From Sphingorhabdus sp. SMR4y (lineage in GTDB: Bacteria > Pseudomonadota > Alphaproteobacteria > Sphingomonadales > Sphingomonadaceae), in contig NZ_CP022336.1 in assembly GCF_002218195.1 (NCBI RefSeq), positions 744,001-808,000 of the forward strand: DNA of 64,000 nt. Direction: 5' to 3'. The notes beneath the pieces were generated by a model, which saw only the letters and a list, made by a program, of their open reading frames with translations, was not told the DNA's origin and did no database searches. Both the position numbers and the translations under genes were made by a program. Below are positions 7,986 to 19,179 of this stretch, piece by piece. Every line of letters begins with the position of its first letter. Position 1 is the first letter of the stretch.

Positions 7986-9335
7986 ATGACAGATCGCCCG
8001 CTAGCCGCAATCATCCTGGCCGCCGGACAGGGCACCAGAATGAAGTCGGAAAAGCACAAGGTGCTGCATCCCATTGCCGGAAAACCGATGCTGCATCATC
8101 TGCTCGATACGGTCGATTCAATCGGCGCGGAGCGCACCGTCATTGTTGTTGGTGCCCGCCGCGAACAGATCGAAGAGAGTGTCAGTGACCGCAACGTCGC
8201 AATCGCGGTGCAGGAAGACCAGCTTGGAACCGGCCATGCCGTGGCGCAAGCCCATGACGCGCTCAAGGGCTTCGCCGGAGATGTGCTTATTCTCTACGGC
8301 GATGTACCGATGGTCAGCGCCGATACTATGCGCGACATGATCTTCCGTCTCAACAATGGCTCCGATCCGCGCGCGGTCGTGCTCGGCTTCCGCCCCGACG
8401 ACGCGGGCGCTTATGGCCGGATTATCGCCGATGACCAGGGCGAGATCGAGAAAATGGTCGAGTATAAGGACGCCAGCGATGCCGAACGCGCGGTCAATCT
8501 GTGCAACAGCGGCCTGATGGCGGCACGCTCGACCGACCTGTTCATCCTGCTCGACCAGATCAGCAATGACAATGCGGCGGGCGAATATTATCTGCCGGAC
8601 ATCGTCATGCTCCCGGGTCAGAAAAGTGCGGTGATCGAGGTCGATGATCCCGCCGAGGTTGCCGGGGTGAACAGCCGCGCCGAACTCGCTGCGGTTGAGG
8701 GCGAATGGCAGGCCCGCCGTCGCGAACAGGCCATGGCCGACGGGGTCAGCCTGATCGCGCCGGATTCGGTCTGGTTTTCGCACGACACAGAAGTTGCTGC
8801 CGACGTTGTTATCGAACCCAATGTGATCTTCGGTCCCGGCGTCTCCATTGCCCCGGGAGCGAGGATTTACGGCCATAGCCATATTGAAGGCGCAACCATT
8901 GGCCCAAAGACCAATGTCGGACCCTTCGCCCGGCTGCGACCCGGTGCTATCTTGGAAGAAGGCTCCAAGGTCGGCAATTTCGTGGAAATGAAAAAGGCGA
9001 CTCTGGGCAAGGGCGCCAAGGCCAATCATTTGACCTATCTGGGTGATGCCGAAGTGGGCGAGGGCGCCAATATCGGCGCGGGCACGATCACCTGCAATTA
9101 TGACGGCTATTTCAAATATAAAACGGTGATTGGGAAGGGCGCCTTTATCGGATCGAACAGCGCACTGGTGGCGCCGGTGACCATTGGTGACGGCGCAATT
9201 GTCGGGGCAGGCGCGACACTGACAAGGAATGTGTCCGCCGGTGATCTGGCGCTGGTTCGTGCGGACCAGACAGCAAAGGCCGGCTGGGCTGACCGGTTCA
9301 ATGCAGCGAGCGCAAAGAAAAAATCCGGCAAGTGA
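7986..9335 (+). CDS. glmU: Bifunctional UDP-GlcNAc pyrophosphorylase / glucosamine-1-phosphate acetyltransferase
   Basis: 449 aa cytosolic enzyme making UDP-GlcNAc for peptidoglycan and LPS in two steps: acetylation of glucosamine-1-phosphate, then uridylylation. Start ATG 7986 has GGAG 7 bases upstream; an upstream in-frame ATG (7938) would add 16 residues and lacks a ribosome site. The N-terminal uridyltransferase domain carries LAAGQGTRMK (residues 11-20). The C-terminal half is a left-handed beta-helix hexapeptide domain ('NVGPFARLRPGAILEEGSKVGNFVE', here read in pieces) with the acetyltransferase histidine region 'NHLTYLGDAEVG'. Normal length. It works with glmS downstream. Confidence 0.97.
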   Translation: MTDRPLAAIILAAGQGTRMKSEKHKVLHPIAGKPMLHHLLDTVDSIGAERTVIVVGARREQIEESVSDRNVAIAVQEDQLGTGHAVAQAHDALKGFAGDVLILYGDVPMVSADTMRDMIFRLNNGSDPRAVVLGFRPDDAGAYGRIIADDQGEIEKMVEYKDASDAERAVNLCNSGLMAARSTDLFILLDQISNDNAAGEYYLPDIVMLPGQKSAVIEVDDPAEVAGVNSRAELAAVEGEWQARRREQAMADGVSLIAPDSVWFSHDTEVAADVVIEPNVIFGPGVSIAPGARIYGHSHIEGATIGPKTNVGPFARLRPGAILEEGSKVGNFVEMKKATLGKGAKANHLTYLGDAEVGEGANIGAGTITCNYDGYFKYKTVIGKGAFIGSNSALVAPVTIGDGAIVGAGATLTRNVSAGDLALVRADQTAKAGWADRFNAASAKKKSGK

Positions 9336-9400
9336 TGCGGGAGTTCCAGTTCCGTGATTGTCACGATCATGGATCAGGGCCCTAAGCGGTTTGAAATTGA

Positions 9401-9436
9401 CATGATATCACTATATGATATCGTTATATCATCATG
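9401..9436. promoter_or_regulatory. Putative toxin-antitoxin autoregulatory operator
   Basis: This AT-rich stretch overlaps the antitoxin start. ATGATATC occurs twice, 13 bp apart (9402-9409 and 9415-9422). TGATATCA (9403-9410) is palindromic, and TGATAT-N4-ATATCA (9416-9431) is an inverted repeat. A -35-like TTGACA lies at 9397-9402, but no well-spaced -10 is clear. The layout suits binding by a ribbon-helix-helix antitoxin. Confidence 0.6.
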
Positions 9437-9667
9437 ACCCGAATCCTTGCTGATCTCCCCGAAGACGATGTAAAATGGCTCGACGCCAGGGCGGCGGAGC
9501 AGGGCAAGTCTCGCGCCCAACTGCTGAGGGACGCGGTAGCGGCTTATCGCGCCGAGGGCAGCAAGGACTGGATTGCCAAGGGACGCGGCTATTGGAAAGA
9601 TCGCGATGATATCGGAGACAGTATGGCATATCAGCATGCAATCCGCGCAGACCGCGCAACTTCGTAG
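9434..9667 (+). CDS. Ribbon-helix-helix (CopG/VapB-type) antitoxin
   Basis: 77 aa. The N-terminal strand ('TRILADLPEDD') and two helices ('VKWLDARAAEQGKSRAQLLRDAVAAYRA') are typical of a CopG/RHH DNA-binding dimer. The charged, less ordered C-terminal tail ('GYWKDRDDIGDSMAYQ') would wrap and block the PIN toxin. It is followed 6 bases later by the PIN-domain gene. It probably represses its own promoter through the palindromes over its start codon. Confidence 0.82.
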   Translation: MTRILADLPEDDVKWLDARAAEQGKSRAQLLRDAVAAYRAEGSKDWIAKGRGYWKDRDDIGDSMAYQHAIRADRATS

Positions 9668-9673
9668 CGGCCC

Positions 9674-10039
9674 ATGTCTACACCCTTTTTCGACACCAAT
9701 ATCATCATCGACTGGTTGCAGGACCGGCCCGGCGCGGCCGCCGAATTACAGCGATATGCAAAACACCGGATCAGTCGTGTGGTCTGGACGGAAGTAATTG
9801 CCAGCGAACCACTGGAAACCCGCCGCAAGATACAGGATTTGCTGGCCCCGTTCGAAATCGTTGAACTGGATGCACGAATTTGTGATGCCGCTGCCGATAT
9901 CCGCTATCGCATGCAGATGAACTTGCTTGATGCCATGATTCTTGCCACTGCGCAGGTTAACGGTGCCATTTTGATTACCCGTAACACACAGGATTTTCCG
10001 GCCAATATGCCGGGCATCCGGATACCTTATACATTTTAG
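9674..10039 (+). CDS. PIN-domain ribonuclease toxin (VapC family)
   Basis: 121 aa, full length for VapC. The acidic PIN residues are present: Asp7 (FFDTNIII), Glu40 (VWTEVIAS), Asp86 (NLLDAMILATA) and Asp107 (TRNTQDF). VapC toxins are magnesium-dependent RNases, usually cutting initiator tRNA or rRNA; the target here is unknown. It is coupled to the antitoxin by a 6-base gap. It lies just 17 bases before glmS, so read-through from the toxin operon into glmS is possible. Confidence 0.88.
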   Translation: MSTPFFDTNIIIDWLQDRPGAAAELQRYAKHRISRVVWTEVIASEPLETRRKIQDLLAPFEIVELDARICDAAADIRYRMQMNLLDAMILATAQVNGAILITRNTQDFPANMPGIRIPYTF

Positions 10040-10056
10040 CAGAAAGCCCAGAAACC

Positions 10057-11880
10057 ATGTGCGGAATTATTGGAATTGTAGGCAATCAGCCCGTCTCGGA
10101 TCGTCTTGTCGATGGTCTGAAACGCATGGAATATCGCGGCTATGACAGCGCCGGTGTCTGCACCGTGGACAATGGCCAGCTGATCCGTCGCCGCGCGGAA
10201 GGCAAGCTTGCCAATCTGGTCGAGGTGCTGAAAAACGACGATGCTGCCGGCAATATCGGCATTGCCCACACCCGCTGGGCGACGCATGGCGCGCCGACCA
10301 CCAGCAACGCCCATCCCCACGCAACCGGCGAAGTGGCGCTGGTGCACAACGGTATTATCGAGAATTTCAAAAGCCTGCGCGAAGAGTTGAGCGCGCGCGG
10401 CCGGTCGTTCGAGAGCGAAACCGATACCGAAGTTGTAGCCCATCTGGTCAGCGAACAGGTCGAAGCGGGCAAAAGCCCGCAAGAAGCCGTGCAGGCAGTC
10501 TTGCCAAGCTTGCGCGGGGCCTTCGCGCTGGCCATCGCTTTCCGCTCGCAGCCCGACCTTCTGATCGGAGCCCGGCTCGGTTCGCCTCTGGTGGTCGGCT
10601 ATGGTGACGGCGAAACCTATCTCGGCTCCGACGCTCTGGCGCTGGCGCCGCTGACCCAGAAAATCGCCTATCTGGAAGAAGGCGACTGGGTGGTCATCAC
10701 GCGCGATGGCGCAACCATCTATGACAAGGATAATGTTCCGGTCGAGCGCGAGATCACAACGTCCGGCGTCTCGGCAACCGCCATTGAAAAAGGCAATTAC
10801 CGCCATTTCATGCAGAAGGAAATTTTCGAGCAGCCCACTGTGGTTGCCCAGACCCTGCAAAGCTACATCCGCTCGCTCGAACAGCAGGTGGCGCTGCCGC
10901 AAATGGATTTCGACTTGCGCGATATCAAGCGCGTGACGATTGTCGCCTGCGGCACCAGCTATTATGCAGGCATGGTGGCGAAATACTGGTTCGAAACGTT
11001 CGCCCGTGTGCCTGTCGATCTCGATTTTGCCTCGGAATTCCGCTATCGCGATCCGGTCCTTGAGCCAGGCGGTCTGGCGCTATTTATTTCCCAGTCGGGA
11101 GAGACCGCCGATACATTGGCCGCACTGCGGCACAGCAAGGAAAATGGCCAGAAGATTGCCGTTGTCGTCAATGTTCCGACCAGCAGCATGGCGCGCGAAG
11201 CCGATCTCTTGCTGCCCACCCATGCCGGTCCGGAAATCGGTGTAGCCTCAACCAAGGCCTTCTCCTGCCAACTTGCGGTACTCGCCGCGCTCGCCGCCCA
11301 TCTGGCCGTGGTAAAAGGCAAGATGACCCGGGACGAGGAGCGGGATGTTGTCAGGCATCTGACCGAGGCACCCGCTGCTCTGAATGCAGCCCTGGCGCAT
11401 GATGAAGATATTGCGCAAATGGCGCATCTGATCGCGCCGGCGCGGGATGTCCTCTATCTCGGCCGAGGTCCGGACTATCCCCTGGCTCTGGAAGGAGCCC
11501 TGAAACTCAAGGAAATCAGTTATATCCATGCCGAAGGCTATGCCTCGGGGGAAATGAAGCATGGGCCGATTGCGCTGATTGACGAAGCGGTACCGGTCAT
11601 CGTGCTGGCGCCGTCTGGTCCGTTGTTCGAGAAAACCGTATCCAACATGCAGGAAGTCATGGCCCGCGGTGGCAAAGTAGTGCTTATCTCCGATGCGGAC
11701 GGGATAGCGGAAGCGGGCGAGGGCTGTATGGCCACGATCGAGATGCCGAAAGTCCATCCCCTGATCGCCCCGCTGGTCTACGCCGTGCCCGTACAACTAT
11801 TGTCCTATCATGTCGCAGTCGCCAAGGGCACAGATGTCGACCAGCCCCGCAATCTCGCAAAATCGGTAACGGTGGAATAA
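10057..11880 (+). CDS. glmS: Glutamine-fructose-6-phosphate aminotransferase (isomerizing)
   Basis: 607 aa cytosolic enzyme that makes glucosamine-6-phosphate from fructose-6-phosphate and glutamine, the entry step to UDP-GlcNAc. The N-terminus MCGIIGIVGN provides the catalytic Cys after Met removal. The class-II amidotransferase domain spans about residues 1-240. Two SIS domains follow ('CGTSYYAGMVAKYW' and 'LGRGPDYPLALEGALKLKE'), and the C-terminus is KSVTVE. Normal length and intact. It pairs functionally with glmU but is separated from it by the toxin-antitoxin genes. I see no glmS ribozyme, as expected outside Firmicutes. Confidence 0.97.
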   Translation: MCGIIGIVGNQPVSDRLVDGLKRMEYRGYDSAGVCTVDNGQLIRRRAEGKLANLVEVLKNDDAAGNIGIAHTRWATHGAPTTSNAHPHATGEVALVHNGIIENFKSLREELSARGRSFESETDTEVVAHLVSEQVEAGKSPQEAVQAVLPSLRGAFALAIAFRSQPDLLIGARLGSPLVVGYGDGETYLGSDALALAPLTQKIAYLEEGDWVVITRDGATIYDKDNVPVEREITTSGVSATAIEKGNYRHFMQKEIFEQPTVVAQTLQSYIRSLEQQVALPQMDFDLRDIKRVTIVACGTSYYAGMVAKYWFETFARVPVDLDFASEFRYRDPVLEPGGLALFISQSGETADTLAALRHSKENGQKIAVVVNVPTSSMAREADLLLPTHAGPEIGVASTKAFSCQLAVLAALAAHLAVVKGKMTRDEERDVVRHLTEAPAALNAALAHDEDIAQMAHLIAPARDVLYLGRGPDYPLALEGALKLKEISYIHAEGYASGEMKHGPIALIDEAVPVIVLAPSGPLFEKTVSNMQEVMARGGKVVLISDADGIAEAGEGCMATIEMPKVHPLIAPLVYAVPVQLLSYHVAVAKGTDVDQPRNLAKSVTVE

Positions 11881-11882
11881 TC

Positions 11883-12323
11883 ATGGCAACAAATCCCTCT
11901 CTCGTCTCCGTCGAAACCGCCAGCGGAAAATTCCAGCAGACGGTTCGGGTCGGCCAACATGAGTTTTTTGCCGACGAGCCGATCTCCTTTGGCGGTACGG
12001 ATAGCGGGCCGTCACCTTATGACCTGTTGCTGGCCGCGCTCGGCAGTTGCACGTCCATGACGATGAAAATGTACGCCGACCGCAAGGGCATAGCGCTGGA
12101 AGCGGTTCATATCCTGCTCGAGCATAGCCGCGAACATGTCGAGGATTGCAGCAGCTGCAACAATGACGACAACCGGATCGATGTGATCGACCGTTCGATC
12201 ATCCTGCAAGGAGACCTGAGCGAGGAGGATCGCCGCAAGCTTCTCGAGATTGCCGAGAAATGTCCCGTTCACAGGACCTTGGAAAACCGGATCGACATTC
12301 ACACCACCGAAGTCCGCGATTGA
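11883..12323 (+). CDS. OsmC family protein
   Basis: 146 aa protein of the OsmC/Ohr fold, whose members reduce organic hydroperoxides with a cysteine pair. The two conserved cysteines are Cys56 (LGSCTSMTMKMYADRKG) and Cys127 (EKCPVHRTL). An additional CSSC motif (Cys89, Cys92) sits in the loop 'VEDCSSCNNDDN', seen in the YhfA-like subgroup of OsmC proteins. It starts 2 bases after the glmS stop, so it is probably co-transcribed. The exact substrate cannot be told from sequence. Confidence 0.85.
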   Translation: MATNPSLVSVETASGKFQQTVRVGQHEFFADEPISFGGTDSGPSPYDLLLAALGSCTSMTMKMYADRKGIALEAVHILLEHSREHVEDCSSCNNDDNRIDVIDRSIILQGDLSEEDRRKLLEIAEKCPVHRTLENRIDIHTTEVRD

Positions 12324-12424
12324 TCGCGATGATCGCGATCATCGGGATGATACAGCGCGTGCCTGCGGAACTTGCCAATCGCGCACCGCTGGCGTAGATT
12401 TTTTTCCGGAGTGGAGAGCGGCGA

Positions 12425-13591
12425 TTGTCTGAAAGAAAAATCAATATCTGGCTCAATGCCGGTGTGATCGACGCGGACACGGCGCAGCGTATCCGGGAAT
12501 ATGAAAGCGAACGCGCAAGGCCGCTGGGTCTCTGGGCGCTGATCGGGCTGGGCGCGCTTGCCATCGGACTGGGCATTGTCTCGCTCGTCGCCGCCAACTG
12601 GGACGATATTCCCGGGATGGTCCGGCTTGCCATTCACGCTTTGTTGATCATCTGCCTTTGTGCCGCCGTCTATCTCCTTCAGCCGCGCAAGGGTTACCTG
12701 GGGCTCTATTTGAAAGACATATTGCTGTTCGTGCTGGCGGTGCTCGGCCTGACCTTCTTCGGGCATCTCGGCCAAGTCTACCAGACGAGCTCGCCATTAT
12801 GGCAGCCTTTGCTGATCTGGTTGCTGCTGTTTTCACCTCTGTTGCTGCTGACCGGCCGTGGCTGGCTGATTTCACTGCTCTGGATGGCGGGCCTGCTGGG
12901 CACGGCAGTCCAGTTTCTGGACTGGTATTTCCAGCAGACCGATGCACCGCGCGCAGTCTATGTTGCCGTCATCACCAGCCTGCCGGTCCTTGCGTTGATC
13001 TTTTCCATATTCATGCGGAAAACAAGCGGCAGGCAGGCGTTCTGGAAACAGATCGGGCAATTTTCTCTGACGACCTTTGTGGCCGGGGTCGGTTTCAAAC
13101 TGATTGTCGAGCCGATCGGCCCGATATTATCCGATCCGGGCAGATTTATGAGCGATATTGCCGTCATCCAGATGCTGCTCTGGAGCGGGGCCGCTTTGCT
13201 GATCTATGTCTATAACCGCACCGCTTCGGGTATCAGCATCGCGGCTATTTTGACCGCCGCCGCAATCATCAGCTTTGCCGGCAGCGTCGCGCAACCCAGT
13301 TCTCCTCTGGTCAATGCGACAATCTTCATGGCCTTCTGGGCCGCCGTTGGCTGGAGCGCGATCTACTCCGGGTGGCGCAATGTTTTCCAGGCGGTGGTCG
13401 CGATCATAGCGCTGCGCCTGATCGTGCTGAGTTTCCAGCTGGCCCACGACCTGTTCAGCAGCGGTATTGGGCTGATACTCGCGGGTGTGGTCACCATCAC
13501 CATAGCGGTGATCGCCTATCGCGTTTCCACGACCCTGGCTCCCGACAAAGCCTCCCCGGTTGAGCATGACCATCAGGAGGAGGGGCTATGA
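12425..13591 (+). CDS. DUF2157 multi-pass membrane protein
   Basis: 388 aa of unknown function. It begins at TTG 12425, with GGAG (12413-12416) 8 bases upstream. The cytoplasmic N-terminus 'INIWLNAGVIDADTAQRIREYE' followed by 'LIGLGALAIGLGIVSLVAANWDDIP' is the DUF2157 signature. About ten hydrophobic helices follow and the tail is short and polar. It overlaps the next gene by 4 bases (ATGA). DUF2157 and GDYXXLXY proteins are commonly neighbours or fused, so the two probably act together in the inner membrane. Confidence 0.83.
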   Translation: MSERKINIWLNAGVIDADTAQRIREYESERARPLGLWALIGLGALAIGLGIVSLVAANWDDIPGMVRLAIHALLIICLCAAVYLLQPRKGYLGLYLKDILLFVLAVLGLTFFGHLGQVYQTSSPLWQPLLIWLLLFSPLLLLTGRGWLISLLWMAGLLGTAVQFLDWYFQQTDAPRAVYVAVITSLPVLALIFSIFMRKTSGRQAFWKQIGQFSLTTFVAGVGFKLIVEPIGPILSDPGRFMSDIAVIQMLLWSGAALLIYVYNRTASGISIAAILTAAAIISFAGSVAQPSSPLVNATIFMAFWAAVGWSAIYSGWRNVFQAVVAIIALRLIVLSFQLAHDLFSSGIGLILAGVVTITIAVIAYRVSTTLAPDKASPVEHDHQEEGL

Positions 13592-14139
13592 CCCGGTTAA
13601 GCCGCTTTCTGCTGCCGCTGGCGCTGCTGTTGCCGCTGGTCGGGCTCGGCCTGATCTGGCTGGCGACGGAGCAGGAATCTCGCGAAGGCACGGAATGGGA
13701 TGTGCCGATCGCCGGCTATGACCCGCGCGATCTGTTGCGCGGCCATTATGTGCAGTTCCGCTACGACTGGCCTGCGGTCGAACAGGATCAGCTGCCGATA
13801 TGGGCGGCGTCCCGGAAGAGCCTTTGTATCCGCGGCACCGCTCCTGCCATTGCAAGCGTGGAAGTACGCGACCTTGATGTGGCAGACCAGATGCCGGATG
13901 ACCGTTGCGATGCGTTGGTACAGGTCAATCCGTGGAGCGAGGAAGGCAATGACGGGCTCACCCGGGATCGGCTCTATGTCGCCCAGCAAGCCGCTGGCGG
14001 CTATGAAAAGAAGCTTGCCGATCCGGCACTGCAGGGCATTATTCGCGTGCGGGTAAACAATAACGGCTTTATCACTCCGTTGTCGCTGCGTTTCCAGCCG
14101 CGGCGCGGGGAAAGCACCAACGGGGAGAATATCGAGTGA
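13588..14139 (+). CDS. GDYXXLXY domain protein
   Basis: 183 aa membrane-anchored protein with one N-terminal helix ('LLPLALLLPLVGLGLIWLA') and a periplasmic domain. The family motif appears as 'DLLRGHYVQFRYDW' (consensus G-[DH]-Y-x-x-[LF]-x-Y). Two cysteines lie in the distal part. It overlaps the DUF2157 gene upstream (ATGA) and the GFA gene downstream (GTGA), so the three are translationally coupled. Function is unknown. Confidence 0.82.
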   Translation: MTRLSRFLLPLALLLPLVGLGLIWLATEQESREGTEWDVPIAGYDPRDLLRGHYVQFRYDWPAVEQDQLPIWAASRKSLCIRGTAPAIASVEVRDLDVADQMPDDRCDALVQVNPWSEEGNDGLTRDRLYVAQQAAGGYEKKLADPALQGIIRVRVNNNGFITPLSLRFQPRRGESTNGENIE

Positions 14140-14510
14140 CGAGCAAAATATCCGGCGGCTGCCATTGCGGAACGGTCCGCTTTGCAGCCCAAGTCGAACG
14201 CAGGCCAGAAATGCTCGATTGCAATTGCTCGATCTGCGCCCGCACGGGCTTTCTGCACCTGTTTGTGCCGCACCGGGATTTCACTCTGCTCAAGGGCGAG
14301 GGGGGTCTCACCAGCTACAGGTTCGGCAGTGGACAGGCGCATCATCTCTTCTGCAAGAATTGCGGGGTCAAAAGCTTCTACCAGCCCCGGTCCCATCCGG
14401 ACAGCTGGAGCGTGAACTACAACTGCCTCGATGACGGCCATGATCTGGAACCGAGCATCAGAAAATTTGACGGCAGGAATTGGGAAACCGCGAAAGCCCG
14501 CCTGGCATAA
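14136..14510 (+). CDS. GFA family zinc protein (glutathione-dependent formaldehyde-activating enzyme-like)
   Basis: 124 aa of the GFA/CENP-V fold. Zinc-binding cysteines appear as 'GGCHCGTVRF', 'LDCNCSICARTG' and 'FCKNCGVKSFY', the complete CxC / CxxC pattern of the family. The start is GTG 14136, overlapping the previous stop. The original member (Gfa) was proposed to join formaldehyde to glutathione, but most family members have unproven activity, so the name is only a family label. Confidence 0.85.
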   Translation: MTSKISGGCHCGTVRFAAQVERRPEMLDCNCSICARTGFLHLFVPHRDFTLLKGEGGLTSYRFGSGQAHHLFCKNCGVKSFYQPRSHPDSWSVNYNCLDDGHDLEPSIRKFDGRNWETAKARLA

Positions 14511-14531
14511 ATCTGCGAAAACCGACCGGGC

Positions 14532-14567
14532 AAAAAAAACGGCCCACCGGTTCATCCAGCGGGCCGT
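14532..14567 (-). terminator. Rho-independent terminator of katG
   Basis: On the minus strand ACGGCCC (14567-14561) pairs with GGGCCGT (14545-14539). The inner part CTGG/CCGG extends the stem. A run of eight T follows (14539-14532). It lies 23 bases beyond the katG stop. Confidence 0.9.
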
Positions 14568-14589
14568 CTCTGCGGGTGTCTGTTAGATA

Positions 14590-16821
<2,232 letters not shown>

Positions 16822-16836
16822 TCAGTCACTGATGCC

Positions 16837-16848
16837 ATTGATTACAAT
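16837..16848. promoter_or_regulatory. ATTG-N4-CAAT inverted repeat in the katG / argD divergent region
   Basis: ATTGATTACAAT lies about 52-63 bp upstream of the katG start. It is short and does not match the OxyR pattern; listed as a possible operator only. Confidence 0.2.
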
Positions 16849-16907
16849 ATGGCGGTGGACCCGCTAAATGAATTCTCCCTGTCTCTGTGATCAGAATAGT
16901 CACTCAA

Positions 16908-16935
16908 GTCCGGTGTTCGGGGTCCGGTGTTCGGG
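16908..16935 (+). repeat. Perfect 14-bp tandem duplication
   Basis: GTCCGGTGTTCGGG occurs twice with no gap (16908-16921 and 16922-16935), in the non-coding gap between katG and argD. It looks like a replication-slippage duplication; no function is apparent. Confidence 0.7.
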
Positions 16936-17069
16936 GCACGGTATCCTCTGCCATAGTAGCACGATTGACCGGCTTCATGAAGCGGCATATAAGGCAGGCT
17001 ATTTCGAGAGGCGGCCAACCGGGTCGCCTTTTCTATTTTGTTGGCGTTCGAATGCTGGAAGGAATTAAG

Positions 17070-18254
17070 ATGACGATTACCCCGCTCATGCCCGTATATC
17101 CCCGGTGCGGTTTTCGTCCTGTGCGAGGCGAGGGCGCCTGGCTGATTTCCGAAGACGGCAGCCGCGCGCTGGATTTCGCCAGCGGCATTGCGGTCAATCT
17201 GCTGGGGCACGGCCACCCGCATCTGACCAAGGCGATCCAGGACCAGGCGGCAACCCTGATGCACGTCTCCAATCTCTACGGCAGTCCGCAGGGCGAAAAA
17301 TTCGCGCAACGGTTGGTCGACACGACTTTCGCCGACACCGTATTCTTTACCAACAGCGGCGCGGAAGCCGTGGAATGCGCGATCAAGACGGCGCGCGTCT
17401 ATCACCAGTCGGCGGGCAGCGACCGGTTTGAGATCATCACCTTCAAGAATGCCTTTCACGGCCGGACGATGGCGACAATCTCGGCTTCCAACCAAGAAAA
17501 AATGCATCACGGCTTTTCGCCGTTGCTGGCCGGCTTCAAATATGTCGACTTTGACGATCTGGCAGGAGCCGAAGCGGCGATAACCGACAAGACCGCCGCA
17601 TTTCTCGTGGAGCCCATCCAGGGCGAGGGCGGTGTTCGCCCGGCTTCTGACGAATTCATGAAGGGCTTGCGCGACCTGGCCGACAAACATGGCATTTTGC
17701 TCGCGCTGGACGAGGTGCAATGTGGTGTTGCGCGTACGGGTGCTCTCTATGCTTATGAACTTTACGGGATAAAGCCGGACATCGTCGCTACCGCGAAGGG
17801 TATCGGCGGCGGTTTTCCTCTCGGCGCGTGCATGGCCACCGAAGAGGCCGCGCGCGGCATGGTACCGGGCACGCACGGCTCGACCTACGGCGGCAATCCG
17901 CTGGCGATGGCTGCCGGCAATGCGGTCTGGGACGTAGTCGCCAATGACGAATTTCTCGAGAATGTGCGGACCACGGGAGACAAGCTGCGGGCAGCGATTG
18001 AGCAGTTCATCGGCAACTATCCCGATCTCTTCATCGGGGTCCGGGGCAAGGGGCTCATGCTGGGAATAATGATGACGCAGGAAGCGCGCAGTTTCGTCGC
18101 CCATCTGCGCGACAATCACGGGCTGCTGACCGTGGCTGCAGGAGACAATACCCTGCGGATATTGCCGCCGCTTAATATCGATGACAGTCATATCGCAACC
18201 TTTATCGAGAAACTGTCCGCGGGCGCGGCTGACTACGAGGCACCCCAATCATGA
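17070..18254 (+). CDS. argD: Acetylornithine aminotransferase
   Basis: 394 aa PLP-dependent class-III aminotransferase converting N-acetylglutamate semialdehyde to N2-acetylornithine in arginine synthesis; it may also serve lysine synthesis. ATG 17070 has GGAAGGA 7 bases upstream. The open frame extends to 16887, but the added residues look non-coding. Motifs: '[16 protein letters not shown]' (PLP phosphate), '[14 protein letters not shown]' (cofactor Asp) and '[13 protein letters not shown]' (Schiff-base Lys). It overlaps argF by 4 bases (ATGA). Confidence 0.95.
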   Translation: MTITPLMPVYPRCGFRPVRGEGAWLISEDGSRALDFASGIAVNLLGHGHPHLTKAIQDQAATLMHVSNLYGSPQGEKFAQRLVDTTFADTVFFTNSGAEAVECAIKTARVYHQSAGSDRFEIITFKNAFHGRTMATISASNQEKMHHGFSPLLAGFKYVDFDDLAGAEAAITDKTAAFLVEPIQGEGGVRPASDEFMKGLRDLADKHGILLALDEVQCGVARTGALYAYELYGIKPDIVATAKGIGGGFPLGACMATEEAARGMVPGTHGSTYGGNPLAMAAGNAVWDVVANDEFLENVRTTGDKLRAAIEQFIGNYPDLFIGVRGKGLMLGIMMTQEARSFVAHLRDNHGLLTVAAGDNTLRILPPLNIDDSHIATFIEKLSAGAADYEAPQS

Positions 18255-19177
18255 ACCGGCATTTTCTCAATCTGACCGATGCCGGCGGTGACGCCATTGC
18301 CGCGATGATCAACGACGCGATCGAGCGCAAGGCGGCACGGGCTGGCTGGCCCAGGGGCAAGGCGGACGCGGACAAACCGCTGGCCGATCATGTGCTGGCG
18401 ATGATCTTTGAAAAAAGCAGCACCCGTACCAGAGTGTCCTTCGACATCGCGATCCGCCAGCTCGGCGGTTCCAGCATCGTCATGGACAGCGGCTCGATGC
18501 AACTCGGCCGCGGCGAAACCGTGGACGACACGGCCAAGGTCCTCTCGCGCATGTGCGACGCAATCATGATCCGCACCGACGATCATGCGAAAATCGAGGA
18601 AATGGCTGCCAACGCCAGCGTTCCGGTGATAAACGGGCTGACCGATCTTTCGCATCCCTGCCAGATCGTCGCCGATCTCCTGACTCTGGTCGAGCATGGA
18701 AAATCCTTGCCGGGTCTCGAAGTCGCATGGCTGGGTGATGGCAATAATGTGCTCAACAGTATCGTCGAGGCAGCCGGGCTGATGAAGTATAACGTCCGTA
18801 TCGGCTGCCCCGAAGGCTATGATCCCGATCCTGAATTTATCAAAAATGCCCGGGCTGCCGGCGCGAATGTCTCGATCTTTCGGGACGAGAATGAAGCCGT
18901 CGCCGGCGCCGATGTGGTCGTGGCGGACACATGGGTGTCGATGGGACAGGAACATGCGGAGGCAAAGCTTGCCGCGATGATGCCTTTTCAGGTCAATGAC
19001 GTGATCATGGAACAGGCCAGGCCGGACGCCCTGTTCCTGCACTGCCTGCCCGCCCATCGCGGCGAGGAAGTGATGCCTTCGGTCATCGACGGTCCGCAAT
19101 CCGTCGTATGGGATGAAGCGGAAAACCGCATTCACGCCCAGAAATCCGTGCTGCGCTGGTGTTTCGGGCAGATTTGA
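18251..19177 (+). CDS. argF: Ornithine carbamoyltransferase
   Basis: 308 aa enzyme making citrulline from ornithine and carbamoyl phosphate. Carbamoyl-phosphate site '[10 protein letters not shown]', '[11 protein letters not shown]' and ornithine loop '[11 protein letters not shown]' are all present. Length is normal. Translational coupling to argD upstream (ATGA) and hslO 2 bases downstream indicates one operon argD-argF-hslO, an order common in alphaproteobacteria. Confidence 0.97.
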   Translation: MNRHFLNLTDAGGDAIAAMINDAIERKAARAGWPRGKADADKPLADHVLAMIFEKSSTRTRVSFDIAIRQLGGSSIVMDSGSMQLGRGETVDDTAKVLSRMCDAIMIRTDDHAKIEEMAANASVPVINGLTDLSHPCQIVADLLTLVEHGKSLPGLEVAWLGDGNNVLNSIVEAAGLMKYNVRIGCPEGYDPDPEFIKNARAAGANVSIFRDENEAVAGADVVVADTWVSMGQEHAEAKLAAMMPFQVNDVIMEQARPDALFLHCLPAHRGEEVMPSVIDGPQSVVWDEAENRIHAQKSVLRWCFGQI

Positions 19178-19179
19178 AG

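Noticed and set aside
16837-16848. OxyR site for katG
   Set aside because: The ATTG-N4-CAAT repeat does not match the ATAG-N7-CTAT OxyR spacing, so it is listed only as an unspecified repeat.
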